Shown: positions 1 through 8,374, counted from the stretch's first letter. The stretch: 20,205 nucleotides of DNA from Gammaproteobacteria bacterium (GCA_029864065.1 JAOTUD010000004.1:1-20205); one strand, 5' to 3'. Translations and numbers: made by a program. The notes: generated by a model from the letters alone, not told the origin.

Positions 1-537
1 CTCGTAAACCGCTGCCTCGATTTTGGGCAACGGAAACGGACCGAGGCCCCTGGCCGCTGCGGTAAGCGGCGCTACCGGAGAAAGTAATTCCTCGACCCAG
101 ACGGTGCCGCGGATCTTGCCGGAATCGTCCTCGACCGGTTGTCGTTTGCCGGTAAGGTGCTCAAACATGACCACTCGCCCAGAGCGCCTGATCGCCTCGG
201 CGAATAATTGCTCGTCCGTGTCAGACCTTGGCTTGTGAAAATCTATATCGAATACGATTGTCGAGGTGCCCAGCGCAACCAGGCCATCAACCAGCCTGCC
301 GTGAATCGAGCGCGACCATTCCCGCGGCAGGTCCGGAATACCGAGGCGGCTACCTGTCATACTATCGATGGCGATGATCGCGGTTCCTGGCGGCGGGTCG
401 ATGGCACCGCGCACATTGAACAGCCAGTCGAGACCGACACTGCGCTCGAACAGGCTGCCCCAGGGAGACAGACCCAGCAGACTACCTGCAACGCCTATCG
501 CCCAGCCGAGCACGAAGCCCTTAAGCAGGCGCCGCAT
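1..537 (-). CDS. CHASE2-domain membrane sensor protein, N-terminal part (runs off the left edge)
   Basis: Reading down from an ATG at 537 gives 179 open codons to the window edge, so only the N-terminus is present. An in-frame stop lies 14 codons upstream with no other start between, which fixes the start. Residues about 4-24 form one hydrophobic segment (LLKGFVLGWAIGVAGSLLGL). A CHASE2-like extracytoplasmic domain follows: an early AIIAIDS strand, then FDIDFHKPRSDTDEQLFAEA and a GRVVMFEH strand, the usual CHASE2 core. In this family CHASE2 is a periplasmic sensory domain, normally followed by membrane helices and a cytoplasmic output such as a nucleotide cyclase, histidine kinase, Ser/Thr kinase or GGDEF domain. 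That output lies outside the window, so the signalling type is unknown. It diverges from the FecR-TPR-barrel gene, suggesting a functional pair. I am fairly sure of CHASE2; the ligand is unknown. Confidence 0.8.
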   Translation of the reverse strand, partial: MRRLLKGFVLGWAIGVAGSLLGLSPWGSLFERSVGLDWLFNVRGAIDPPPGTAIIAIDSMTGSRLGIPDLPREWSRSIHGRLVDGLVALGTSTIVFDIDFHKPRSDTDEQLFAEAIRRSGRVVMFEHLTGKRQPVEDDSGKIRGTVWVEELLSPVAPLTAAARGLGPFPLPKIEAAVYE

Positions 538-701
538 GGATTTCGAAAACTCGAGGGGTGAATTTCTTTGTCGATTTCACGGCAGATGAATCTACCCTAT
601 CTCTGGAAGTAAATCATCCCGACATCGAAACTATCGGCTTACATCATTCTGGCAATGCGCCAGCCCGTCGCGGCAACGGTAGGCAGCGATTTTGATAGAC
701 G

Positions 702-730
702 TTGTATTAAGCAGGTGATGGGCGTAGGAT
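702..730 (+). promoter_or_regulatory. Possible sigma-70 promoter for the FecR-TPR-barrel gene
   Basis: TTGTAT (702-707) and TAGGAT (725-730) are separated by 17 bases. The -35 keeps the TTG and the -10 matches four of six consensus positions. Transcription would begin near 737, inside the palindrome at 727-755. The match is weak and is offered only as the best candidate. Confidence 0.3.
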
Positions 731-755
731 TGATAGTCAAAATAATGACTAATCC
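727..755. promoter_or_regulatory. Bulged palindrome, possible operator or 5' hairpin
   Basis: The arms TAGTCA (734-739) and TGACTA (746-751) are perfect complements around an AAATAA spacer. They extend outward as GGAT (727-730) against ATCC (752-755) if three bases (731-733) are bulged, giving 10 complementary positions in all. It sits just upstream of the large FecR-TPR-barrel gene and overlaps the candidate promoter, so it could be a repressor or activator site or an mRNA hairpin. Confidence 0.45.
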
Positions 756-775
756 AGGTCTAACGCAAATAAATA

Positions 776-3700
776 ATGGATTGGTCTAAAAACGAGGAGT
801 TGGGCGTCGTCATGATCAAGCCTCCATCATTCGATGGCTATTTTGGCTCGTTACCGTATTTTGCCTGGCCCGGAATGGGGCCATATTTGGTACCGTTGGT
901 AATGCTCTTTGCCTTGACCTTGAGCGGCCAGGCCAGGGCCGCATGCGCACCAGCCGTCGGTCAGTTCGTCGATATACACGGTCGGGTCGAAGCCCAGGTC
1001 GAGGACGACGGGTCATGGATTACCGCGTCGCTCGAAACCTCGTTGTGCGAGGGCAGTTCGATCCGGGTTGGCGAGCAAAGCCGGGCTGCCATCGCATTGA
1101 TTAACGACGCCGTTCTGCGGCTCGATGAGAATACCACGATGCGCCTCGTGGACATCGGCGGGCCAGATCAGGAGGAGGAACGTTCCTTTCTCGACATTAT
1201 CAAGGGCGCGATACAGTCGTTCAGCCGCAGGCCCAGGAAACTATCGATCAATTCTCCCTACCTGAACGGTTCCATCGAGGGCACCGAGTTTGTTTTCCGG
1301 GTAACCGACGAGCAATCGGAGATAACCGTTTTCGAAGGCACGGTAGTGGCCGCGAACGATCAGGGCAGCGTCACGGTTTCCGGTGGCGAGGCAGCCAGCG
1401 CCGGGCAGGGCCAGGCGCCGCAGGCGCGCACTGTGGTGCGGCCGCGCGAAGCGGCGCAATGGTCGCTGTATTACCCCCCCGTACTCGCAACCGGCGGTAG
1501 CGCGGCGGGCGTTTCATCGGCGCTGCAGCAGGCGGCGGCAGACCTGTCTGCCGGCAGGGTGGACGAGGCACGCCCGAAGCTCGATCAGGCAATCGCCGAA
1601 GCTAGCGACGCGGGGCTTGCCTACGCGCTACGCGCGGTGATCAACGTGGTGCAGAATCGGCTTGACGAGGCGCTTGCCGACGCCAACCAGGGGGTGGCAT
1701 TAAACCCGGATAATGCCGCTACCTATGTTGCGCTGTCCTACGTGCGCCAGGCCGGTTTCCAGATCGTCGCGGCGCGCGATACGCTGCTTCAGGCCGTGAC
1801 GCAGCAGCCCGAAGCCGCGCTCGCGTGGGCGCGGCTCGCTGAACTGCAACTGATGCTGGGCGACAAGCAGCAGGCGGCCGCAGCCGCACGACGCGCCGAA
1901 GCGCTGGCACCGAACCTTGGGCGGACGCAGATTACCCTCGGTTTTACGGCCCTCGCCGAGTTCCGCGCTGACGATGCAAAGGCCGCATTCGGCAAGGCGA
2001 TCGCGCTCGATTCAGCCGATCCCCTGCCGCATCTCGGTCTCGGCCTGGCGCGGATCAGCGGCGGTGAACTCGAGCAAGGTCGGGCCGATATCGAGGTGGC
2101 GGTCGCCCTTGGCTCGAGCGATGCCTTGCTGCGGGCATACCTCGGCAAGGCCTACTTCGAGGAGAAGCGCGCGCCACTGGATAACCAGCAGTTTGAAATC
2201 GCGAAACAGCTGGATCCCAATGATCCCACGGCCTGGTTGTATAGCGGTATCGCCAAGCAGACGCAGAACCGCCCGGTCGAGGCTGCACAAGATCTGCAGC
2301 AATCGATCGCTCTGAATGACAACCGTGCCACCTACCGTGGTCGATTGCTGCTCGACAAGGATAGAGCCGCAAGGGGATCTTCGCTGGCGCGCGTCTTTAA
2401 GGACCTCGGCTTTAACCAGACCGGTATAGCAGAATCGACCAAGTCGCTTGGCGCGGATCCCGCCAATGCTTCGGCCCACCGATTTCTTTCCGACTCCTAT
2501 CGTGAAACTTCACGCCGTACCGAAATTTCACGAGTCAGCGAATTGCTGCAGGCCCAGATGCTGCAGGACCTGAATATCAATCCCGTTCAACCCAGTATCA
2601 GCGCTACAAACTTGAATATCGTGACGGCGGGAGGGCCGTCCGCGGCGGGTTTTAATGAATTTACCCCGTTGTTCGAGCAGAATCGGACTCAGGTTAACGC
2701 CGGCGCGATGGTTGGAAATAACGAGACGAAGGGCGGAGAGGCGGTTATATCGACAGTATATGACCGCTTTTCAATCAGTGGCGGCGCTTTCGACTTCGAA
2801 ACGGACGGTTTCCGACCCAACAACGATACCTCCCACCAAATATCGGGACTCTTTGCTCAATGGGCCGTATCGCCGACGGTAAATCTCCAGGCCGAGGTCG
2901 ACCGGCGAGAGACCGGGTATGGTGATATCGCCATGCATTTTGATCCGGATGATTTTGATTCGACATTCAGGCGCACCCTAGACGTTGACAGCGAGCGGGT
3001 AGGGATGCGCATCGCACCGAGCAATAATTCGACAATTTTGGTGTCAGTCATCCGCGCAGATCGCGATGGCTTTGCTCACGAGGAGCAAGCGTTGGACTTT
3101 GGTGGCGGATTCATCCTTGATATCGCTGCCGACGGATTGCTCGACGAGGAAGTGACCCAATACGACGTGGCGTATATCTACCAGCAGTCAGGTTTCAATA
3201 TCACGACCGGCATCGCCTATACCGAGAGTGATCGGCTGGATACGATCACCTTTGCGGATGTGCCAGTTTTTCTTTTTGATGATCTGGAGACAGAACAGAT
3301 TGATCTTGAGGACACTCGCGTTTATGCCTACGGCAACATCACATTTTCCCCGGGCGTCGTTGCTACGGTTGGTCTCAGCTACCAGGACTTCGATCAAGTG
3401 CAGGCGTATAACTATACAGACCAGACAGGTTTCCTGCCGCCGTCTTCCGCCGAATTTGACCTGGACTTCGACGAGGTTAATCCCAAGCTCGGTATCCGCG
3501 CCGAAGTCATGGATAACCTCGAGCTGCGGGCGTCTTATTTCGAGGTCGTCAAGCCGGCCTTGTCGAGTAACCGCACGCTGGAACCGACTCAGGTGGCTGG
3601 TTTCAACCAGTTCTTCGATGACCCCAACGGGACCAGGTCGAAGAGTTACGGTCTGGCTCTGGACGGGAAAACGTCCCCGACCCTCCGCTACGGCGTCGAG

Positions 3701-4225
3701 TTTACCCGCCGGGAGATCGAAGGTCTGGTCAGCCCGCTCGGTGCCGAACCGTTTTTCGAGGACAGGAAAGAGTGGCTGCACCGCGCCTATGCCTACTGGA
3801 CCCCCGCCGACAGCCTGGCGGTGGATTTCAGCCTGGAATACGACCGCTCCGAAAACCAGGACGAGTCGGCGGTTTCAGACGTCAGGCCGACCAAGGTCGA
3901 CACCTACAGTTTTCCCGTTTCGATACGATATTTTCACGCCGGAGGCGCTTTCGTCGGAGTCACGACTACATATGTCGACCAGGAGGTCGAGGCCGAGAGC
4001 GATTATAAGTACCAGACTGGCAGCAGTAATTTCACGCTCGTCGACCTCGTGGTCGGATACCGCTTGCCGCAACGAAAAGGCATCATGAGTCTCAGTTTCC
4101 AGAACCTGTTCGACGAGGAATTCGAATATCTCGACGATAGTTATCGGTCCTTTCAGGACGAACCGAACGCCGGCCCCTATATTCCAGATAGCAGCGTGAT
4201 GGCACGGCTGACGTTAAACTTTTAA
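776..4225 (+). CDS. FecR domain-TPR-outer-membrane beta-barrel fusion protein
   Basis: This 1149-residue secreted protein has three parts. A signal peptide ends near residue 55 (LFALTLSGQARA then ACAP). A FecR domain spans about 60-190, with the typical LNGSIEGTEFVFRV motif. About eight TPR-like helical repeats span 246-515 (for example AEFRADDAKAAFGKAIALD). From about 620 to the end it looks like a TonB-dependent-receptor barrel: alternating amphipathic strands, a MSLSFQNLFDEEFEY box and a terminal Phe (ARLTLNF). No plug domain or TonB box is visible, so TonB-driven transport is doubtful. FecR is usually a sigma-factor regulator, but here it sits in the periplasm with no sigma-factor gene nearby. 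I infer an outer-membrane sensor, scaffold or export pore. The ATG at 776 lacks a ribosome site. ATG 812 has GAGGAG upstream at a long spacing, and ATG 875 would leave a compact signal peptide, so the true start is uncertain. Confidence 0.85.
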   Translation: MDWSKNEELGVVMIKPPSFDGYFGSLPYFAWPGMGPYLVPLVMLFALTLSGQARAACAPAVGQFVDIHGRVEAQVEDDGSWITASLETSLCEGSSIRVGEQSRAAIALINDAVLRLDENTTMRLVDIGGPDQEEERSFLDIIKGAIQSFSRRPRKLSINSPYLNGSIEGTEFVFRVTDEQSEITVFEGTVVAANDQGSVTVSGGEAASAGQGQAPQARTVVRPREAAQWSLYYPPVLATGGSAAGVSSALQQAAADLSAGRVDEARPKLDQAIAEASDAGLAYALRAVINVVQNRLDEALADANQGVALNPDNAATYVALSYVRQAGFQIVAARDTLLQAVTQQPEAALAWARLAELQLMLGDKQQAAAAARRAEALAPNLGRTQITLGFTALAEFRADDAKAAFGKAIALDSADPLPHLGLGLARISGGELEQGRADIEVAVALGSSDALLRAYLGKAYFEEKRAPLDNQQFEIAKQLDPNDPTAWLYSGIAKQTQNRPVEAAQDLQQSIALNDNRATYRGRLLLDKDRAARGSSLARVFKDLGFNQTGIAESTKSLGADPANASAHRFLSDSYRETSRRTEISRVSELLQAQMLQDLNINPVQPSISATNLNIVTAGGPSAAGFNEFTPLFEQNRTQVNAGAMVGNNETKGGEAVISTVYDRFSISGGAFDFETDGFRPNNDTSHQISGLFAQWAVSPTVNLQAEVDRRETGYGDIAMHFDPDDFDSTFRRTLDVDSERVGMRIAPSNNSTILVSVIRADRDGFAHEEQALDFGGGFILDIAADGLLDEEVTQYDVAYIYQQSGFNITTGIAYTESDRLDTITFADVPVFLFDDLETEQIDLEDTRVYAYGNITFSPGVVATVGLSYQDFDQVQAYNYTDQTGFLPPSSAEFDLDFDEVNPKLGIRAEVMDNLELRASYFEVVKPALSSNRTLEPTQVAGFNQFFDDPNGTRSKSYGLALDGKTSPTLRYGVEFTRREIEGLVSPLGAEPFFEDRKEWLHRAYAYWTPADSLAVDFSLEYDRSENQDESAVSDVRPTKVDTYSFPVSIRYFHAGGAFVGVTTTYVDQEVEAESDYKYQTGSSNFTLVDLVVGYRLPQRKGIMSLSFQNLFDEEFEYLDDSYRSFQDEPNAGPYIPDSSVMARLTLNF

Positions 4226-4262
4226 TGTGAGGGCAGGAGCTAAACTGTCGATGCATGCAACA

Positions 4263-4282
4263 TGAATGAGGATACTCATTTA
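4263..4282 (+). promoter_or_regulatory. Small hairpin just upstream of the Cys-rich gene's ribosome site
   Basis: AATGAG (4265-4270) and CTCATT (4275-4280) pair perfectly around a GATA tetraloop. One G-T and one T-A pair extend the stem outward. It ends a few bases before the AAGGGAG ribosome site at 4287-4293. It may influence translation or mRNA stability, or be a protein site. The function is inferred. Confidence 0.35.
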
Positions 4283-4304
4283 ACCGAAGGGAGTAACAAT
4301 TATT

Positions 4305-5360
4305 ATGAAGATATTAAAAAAATGTTTAAGCCTGATAGGCCTGGCCGCAATGCTGGGATTTTCGAATGGCGCATACGCGGCGTGTACATTCGACCCATCC
4401 GTCGATCCAGCCCCGGAAGGTGCAGATAGCCTCAGCGGGCAAGGTAATTTCACCTGTGCTGACTTTATTGGCGCCACGGGCCAGGCGATGACCGAGTTAA
4501 CCAGCGTTACCTTTGTGAACGTAGTTGACCCAGTTGACGGTAGCATAACCGGCACCTGGACTTTCCCGGATGGTATGGAAAAAGATATTGATCCCGTCAC
4601 TCAACTGGTCCGTAATACACCGGACAAAATCGTCCTGCGTCCCTCAGGGCAGGGTGCCCGCTGTGCTTTTACCTACAATCGCAATAATGCAGAGTCAGGC
4701 ACGGGTCTGGGAATCGATGGCACCATTGACGTCAATGACTCGGTTGCTTGTACCGATGGGGTGGTAAATAATGAAGAAATCGTTCTTCCCGAACCTGATA
4801 TTGTATTAACTGGTGATAGTTGCGTAGTTACACTTTTGGAGGGTGGTAACAACATTACATCGAACTTCGATGTCGTTACGGCAACAAACATTGAAGGAGA
4901 CAAAAACGCTATTTGTAGTGCAGATCCTAATATAGGACAGTTCGAGTGTGTGCGGGGATGCCCCAAGTTCATCGATATTGACCAATTACAGGCCGATGGG
5001 TTTTGCGCACCTGTTAATGGCCTGATTCCACTGACCGATGATAATATCGGCAATCCACCGGAAAATCCGCTCAATCGTTGCACACCCTGCCTGACGGCCG
5101 TACAGGCAGAAGCAGATCCGGATTTTCCGGGCCTCGATACAGGTAAAGATGAGAATGGTGTGGATCTGAAGTTTTGCTGGGAGTACGTAAATAGAGTTGA
5201 CGTGCCTGATTCTCCAATTCCCCCTGATTTCTATAAGCCCCATAAACAAGTTCGGGACCAGACAACGCAGACCGTTTTATATAACGAGTGTTACACGACT
5301 ACCACAACGATCAACTTCTTCGGCAGGGAGATTACCAAGACGGTTACCACCTGTGACTAG
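4305..5360 (+). CDS. Secreted cysteine-rich protein of unknown function
   Basis: The 351-residue product starts with a textbook Sec signal peptide (MKILKKCLSLIGLAAMLGFS, cleavage after GAYA near residue 26). The start is supported by AAGGGAG at 4287-4293. The mature part contains 14 cysteines, an even number spread over its whole length, including FECVRGC and CTPC pairs, with the last one residue from the end. This suggests an exported, disulfide-bonded protein. It is acidic and rich in Asp, Asn and Thr, with no membrane segment after the signal. I recognise no family and propose no activity. It lies 79 bases after the FecR-TPR-barrel gene on the same strand and may share its transcript, which a strong terminator then ends. 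Its base composition is clearly more AT-rich than the neighbours, with many A- or T-ending codons, which suggests a different origin or low expression. Confidence 0.8.
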   Translation: MKILKKCLSLIGLAAMLGFSNGAYAACTFDPSVDPAPEGADSLSGQGNFTCADFIGATGQAMTELTSVTFVNVVDPVDGSITGTWTFPDGMEKDIDPVTQLVRNTPDKIVLRPSGQGARCAFTYNRNNAESGTGLGIDGTIDVNDSVACTDGVVNNEEIVLPEPDIVLTGDSCVVTLLEGGNNITSNFDVVTATNIEGDKNAICSADPNIGQFECVRGCPKFIDIDQLQADGFCAPVNGLIPLTDDNIGNPPENPLNRCTPCLTAVQAEADPDFPGLDTGKDENGVDLKFCWEYVNRVDVPDSPIPPDFYKPHKQVRDQTTQTVLYNECYTTTTTINFFGREITKTVTTCD

Positions 5361-5432
5361 AGGCCGGTATCGAGGACGCGATATTACCGATCGTACAACC
5401 TGATTAAATTTCTGTTTATTAATCCTTATTAC

Positions 5433-5460
5433 AGGGCCCCGCTTGGGGCCCTTTCTTTTA
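5433..5460 (+). terminator. Rho-independent terminator after the Cys-rich gene
   Basis: AGGGCCCC (5433-5440) and GGGGCCCT (5445-5452) form a perfect 8-pair GC stem with a GCTT loop. The T-rich tail TTCTTTTA follows directly. The orientation fits the rightward gene ending at 5360. The other side has no T-run, so it would not act well on the leftward gene. Confidence 0.9.
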
Positions 5461-5498
5461 CCTGGCCTTACGAAACTGGAATAAGAGAGAGGTCGGTG

Positions 5499-5520
5499 AC
5501 AAATGCCCGGGCAACCCCGG
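5499..5520 (-). terminator. Weak possible terminator for the PEP carboxylase gene
   Basis: Read on the minus strand, CCGGG-GTTG-CCCGG makes a five-pair stem with a tetraloop about 30 bases after the stop codon. GCATTTGTC follows it. The T-run is short and broken, so this is a marginal call. Confidence 0.25.
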
Positions 5521-5548
5521 TTACCAGGATTTTACCAAACACAGCCGC

Positions 5549-8374
5549 TCAGCCGGTATTGCGCAGGCCCGCGGCGATCGCGTTGATCGAGCTGAGCAGC
5601 GCCGACTGCCACTGCAGCCGATCTTCCTCCGGCTGACTTTCGTCGCGATATTTTTTCAGCAACTCGATCTGCAGGTAGGCCAGCGGATCGAGGTAGGGAT
5701 CGCGCCGCGACAGCGACAGCGTCAGCACCGGGTCGTTCTCCAGCAGCCTCCTGACGCCCGCGATCTGCAGCACGGCGTCGATGCTGCGTTCGTTCTCGCG
5801 GCGAATCATGGCGTAAATCGACTCGGCGAGCGCAGCATCGCGGCACAGCTGGCTGTACTCGAGCGCGATGCGCATATCCGATTTGAACAGCGACATCTGC
5901 AGGTTGCTGATCATCGCCGCGAAGAACGGCCATTGCCGATTCATTTCGCGTAACATTTCCAGCCGTTCGGGCCGTGACGCGGTCCAGCTCTCGATTGACG
6001 CGCCGACGCCGTACCATGCCGGCATCATCGTACGCGACAGGCTCCAGCCGAATACCCACGGAATGGCGCGTACCGACGCCTTGGACTGGTCGCCGCGGCG
6101 CCGGTGCGAGGGTCGCGAACCGATATTCATCAGGCCCAGTTCATTGACCGGGGTTGTCTCGTAAAAGTATTCGAAGAATCCGTCGGTATCGTCGGTAAGC
6201 CGGCGATAGCTTTGCTCGGACAGGGCCGCCATTTCCTGCATCGCCGGGTGGTATCCCTGGTAGTCCGGCGCGTCCTGGCGCAACGAACCGAGGCTCGCTT
6301 TCATCAGCCCGGTAATGCCCATCGCGAGTTCGTAGTTGGCGGTTTCCGCGTTGCCGTACTTGTGCGACAGGACCTCGCCCTGCTCGGTGAACTTGATCTG
6401 CCCGAGTACGGTGAGCGGCGGTTGCGCCAGGATCGCCTCGTGGGTCGGGCCGCCGCCGCGGGTGATGGTGCCGCCGCGCCCGTGAAAGATGCGGCATTTC
6501 AAAGCGTGGCGGGCGGTTATCCTGACCACCTTTTGCTGCGCCTGGTACAGTCCCCAGGCGGCGGACATGATGCCGCCGTCCTTGCACGAATCCGAGTACC
6601 CGAGCATGACTTCCTGGCGCCCCCCGGTGAGTTGCAGCAGCTGCCGGTAAACCTCGTTCTGCAACAGGCTGTCGAGCACGACATCGATATGGTCGAGGTC
6701 GTCGATGGTTTCGAACAGCGGTGTGATTTCGAGTTCGCAGAAAAAATCGCCGTCCCGCCTGCCGGCCAGCCCGGCGCTAAATGCGAGATACATGACTTCC
6801 ATGACATGACTGGCGCTATGCGTCATCGATATCACGTAACTGCCGATGCAGCGCGGGTCGATCAGGTCGCGCATGGCGCGGATGGTGTCGAATACTTCCA
6901 GCGTCTGGCGATCTTCTGCCTCGAGTCGATCGCGGTCGAATCCGGGCACCCGGTGTTCGTCGATATGCCGCGCCAGCAGCTCGAGGCGCTGCGCCTCGTC
7001 GAGCGACTCGTAGTCCAGTCCGGCGTCGAGGCCCAGGATCTCGCCGACGACGCGGGTGTGGCGCGACGACTCCTGGCGCAGGTCCAGCGCAACCAGGTGG
7101 AAGCCGAAGGTTTCGGCGATCCGGATCGTGTCCTTGAGATCGCCGTTGGCCGCGGCATAGTCGCCGTGGCTGATCAGCGAATCGCGAATCGAGTAGAGAT
7201 CCTCGAGAAAATCCCGGGCGCTGCGGTAGGCGTGATCGGCGTCCGGGGTCTCGGCGTTACGCATGCGGTTGCGAATCACCGCGAGGTTTTTCTTCAGGCG
7301 GTGATGCATGTGGTAAAGCTTGCGTCGGTAGACCTCGTCCTCGAACTGGTCGCGGCGCTGGTCGAAGGACTTGATACCCATCGCCTCGTCGCGCTCGAGC
7401 CGCCGCAGGAAGGCATCGCTCGGCGTGAACCAGCGGGTCGACATGGTCAGCACCTGGGTCAGGCGATAGACCAGCCGCAGGTGCTCGCCGAGGATTTCCT
7501 CGGCCTGCATCAGCAGGGCCGTACGCGTGACGTCCGCGGTGACGTAGGGGTTGCCGTCGCGATCGCCGCCGATCCACGAGCCGAATTCGATGAAGCTCGG
7601 CACGGTGACGACGGGGTTACCGAACTCATCCTCGCCATAGTTCCTGATCACCGCGCGCTCGAGGTGGCGGTAATCGATCTTAACCGCATCGAACAAGCTG
7701 CGCTGGAAATAATGCAGGCCCATCTTGATCTCGTCGACGACACTCGGCTTGCTGCCGCGAACCTCGTTGGTCAACCACAGGGTTTCGATCTGCAGCTGCA
7801 GCGCGTCGACCAGGTCTTCGCGGTCGAAACGGCTCAGCCGCGGATCGGTGAGCTGGTCGATCAGCTGGAAAACCTCGCGCTGGTGGTGCATGACGGTGCG
7901 GCGGCGGGACTCGGTCGGGTGCGCGGTAAAGACCGGCTTGTATAGCAGGCCGTCGAACAGGGTCTGCAGCTCGTCCCGATCTATGCCCTGGTCCCTGAAT
8001 TCCTCGATGGTGTGATTGAACGAACCGACCCAGCCGGCGTGACCGTGTTTTTGCACCGAAACGCGGCGCAGGCGATGCAGGAAGTCTTCCTCGGCGATGT
8101 TTACCAGGTTGAAATAAATCGCGAAGGCGCGGATAACCTGGGTGATCGCGGTCGGTTCCAGTCCCGAGATCAGATTCTTCAGTTCCCTGCGCTTCGGTTC
8201 GCTGTCGCGCTTGCGCAGCTGGATGAACCCGGTGCGCAAGGCTTCCACGGCGTGAAAGACTTCTGGGCTCTCGTGCCTGAGCAGGACGTTGCCGACCAGT
8301 TTGCCCAGCAGCTTGACGCGTGCGCGTAATTCCTTGTCCGATTTCGCGTGAAAGCTGATTGTCGGGATTGTCAT
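5549..8374 (-). CDS. ppc: Phosphoenolpyruvate carboxylase
   Basis: This enzyme adds bicarbonate to phosphoenolpyruvate, giving oxaloacetate and phosphate, and refills the TCA cycle in the cytoplasm. The predicted 941-residue product is somewhat longer than the 883-residue E. coli enzyme. Visible landmarks in order are the catalytic-His segment FTAHPTES (His near 152), GSWIGGDRDGNPYVT, LRQESSRHTRVV, MLGYSDSCKDGG, FHGRGGTITRGGG (His near 631), GSRPSHRR, RAIPWVFGWSLSR and the C-terminal RNTG ending. The last Asn corresponds to a known aspartate-inhibitor contact in E. coli. I chose ATG 8374 (MTIPTISFHAKS). The frame stays open upstream to about 8932, but that extension overlaps the divergent gene and has no family resemblance. 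In the glycine-rich loop, the usual second Gly of GRGGxxGRGG is Thr. It is a single gene, convergent with the Cys-rich gene and divergent from nnrE/D. Confidence 0.97.
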   Translation of the reverse strand: MTIPTISFHAKSDKELRARVKLLGKLVGNVLLRHESPEVFHAVEALRTGFIQLRKRDSEPKRRELKNLISGLEPTAITQVIRAFAIYFNLVNIAEEDFLHRLRRVSVQKHGHAGWVGSFNHTIEEFRDQGIDRDELQTLFDGLLYKPVFTAHPTESRRRTVMHHQREVFQLIDQLTDPRLSRFDREDLVDALQLQIETLWLTNEVRGSKPSVVDEIKMGLHYFQRSLFDAVKIDYRHLERAVIRNYGEDEFGNPVVTVPSFIEFGSWIGGDRDGNPYVTADVTRTALLMQAEEILGEHLRLVYRLTQVLTMSTRWFTPSDAFLRRLERDEAMGIKSFDQRRDQFEDEVYRRKLYHMHHRLKKNLAVIRNRMRNAETPDADHAYRSARDFLEDLYSIRDSLISHGDYAAANGDLKDTIRIAETFGFHLVALDLRQESSRHTRVVGEILGLDAGLDYESLDEAQRLELLARHIDEHRVPGFDRDRLEAEDRQTLEVFDTIRAMRDLIDPRCIGSYVISMTHSASHVMEVMYLAFSAGLAGRRDGDFFCELEITPLFETIDDLDHIDVVLDSLLQNEVYRQLLQLTGGRQEVMLGYSDSCKDGGIMSAAWGLYQAQQKVVRITARHALKCRIFHGRGGTITRGGGPTHEAILAQPPLTVLGQIKFTEQGEVLSHKYGNAETANYELAMGITGLMKASLGSLRQDAPDYQGYHPAMQEMAALSEQSYRRLTDDTDGFFEYFYETTPVNELGLMNIGSRPSHRRRGDQSKASVRAIPWVFGWSLSRTMMPAWYGVGASIESWTASRPERLEMLREMNRQWPFFAAMISNLQMSLFKSDMRIALEYSQLCRDAALAESIYAMIRRENERSIDAVLQIAGVRRLLENDPVLTLSLSRRDPYLDPLAYLQIELLKKYRDESQPEEDRLQWQSALLSSINAIAAGLRNTG

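Larger units (their letters stand above)
538..775. other. Divergent intergenic region between the CHASE2 and FecR-TPR-barrel genes
   Basis: This 238-base stretch has no convincing gene on either strand. It is AT-richer than its surroundings near the rightward gene and must hold both divergent promoters. On the plus strand a weak sigma-70-like pair is visible (TTGTAT at 702-707, 17-base spacer, TAGGAT at 725-730). A bulged palindrome at 727-755 overlaps the end of that -10. For the leftward gene I found no promoter better than chance. Confidence 0.6.

Noticed and set aside
23..589. Overlapping plus-strand open frames at the left end
   Set aside because: They are antisense to the CHASE2 gene, which has a clear domain signature; the plus-strand translations have none.
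6104..7945. Plus-strand open frame of 613 codons
   Set aside because: It lies entirely opposite ppc, which has unmistakable enzyme motifs. The translation shows no family features, and long antisense frames are common in GC-rich genes.
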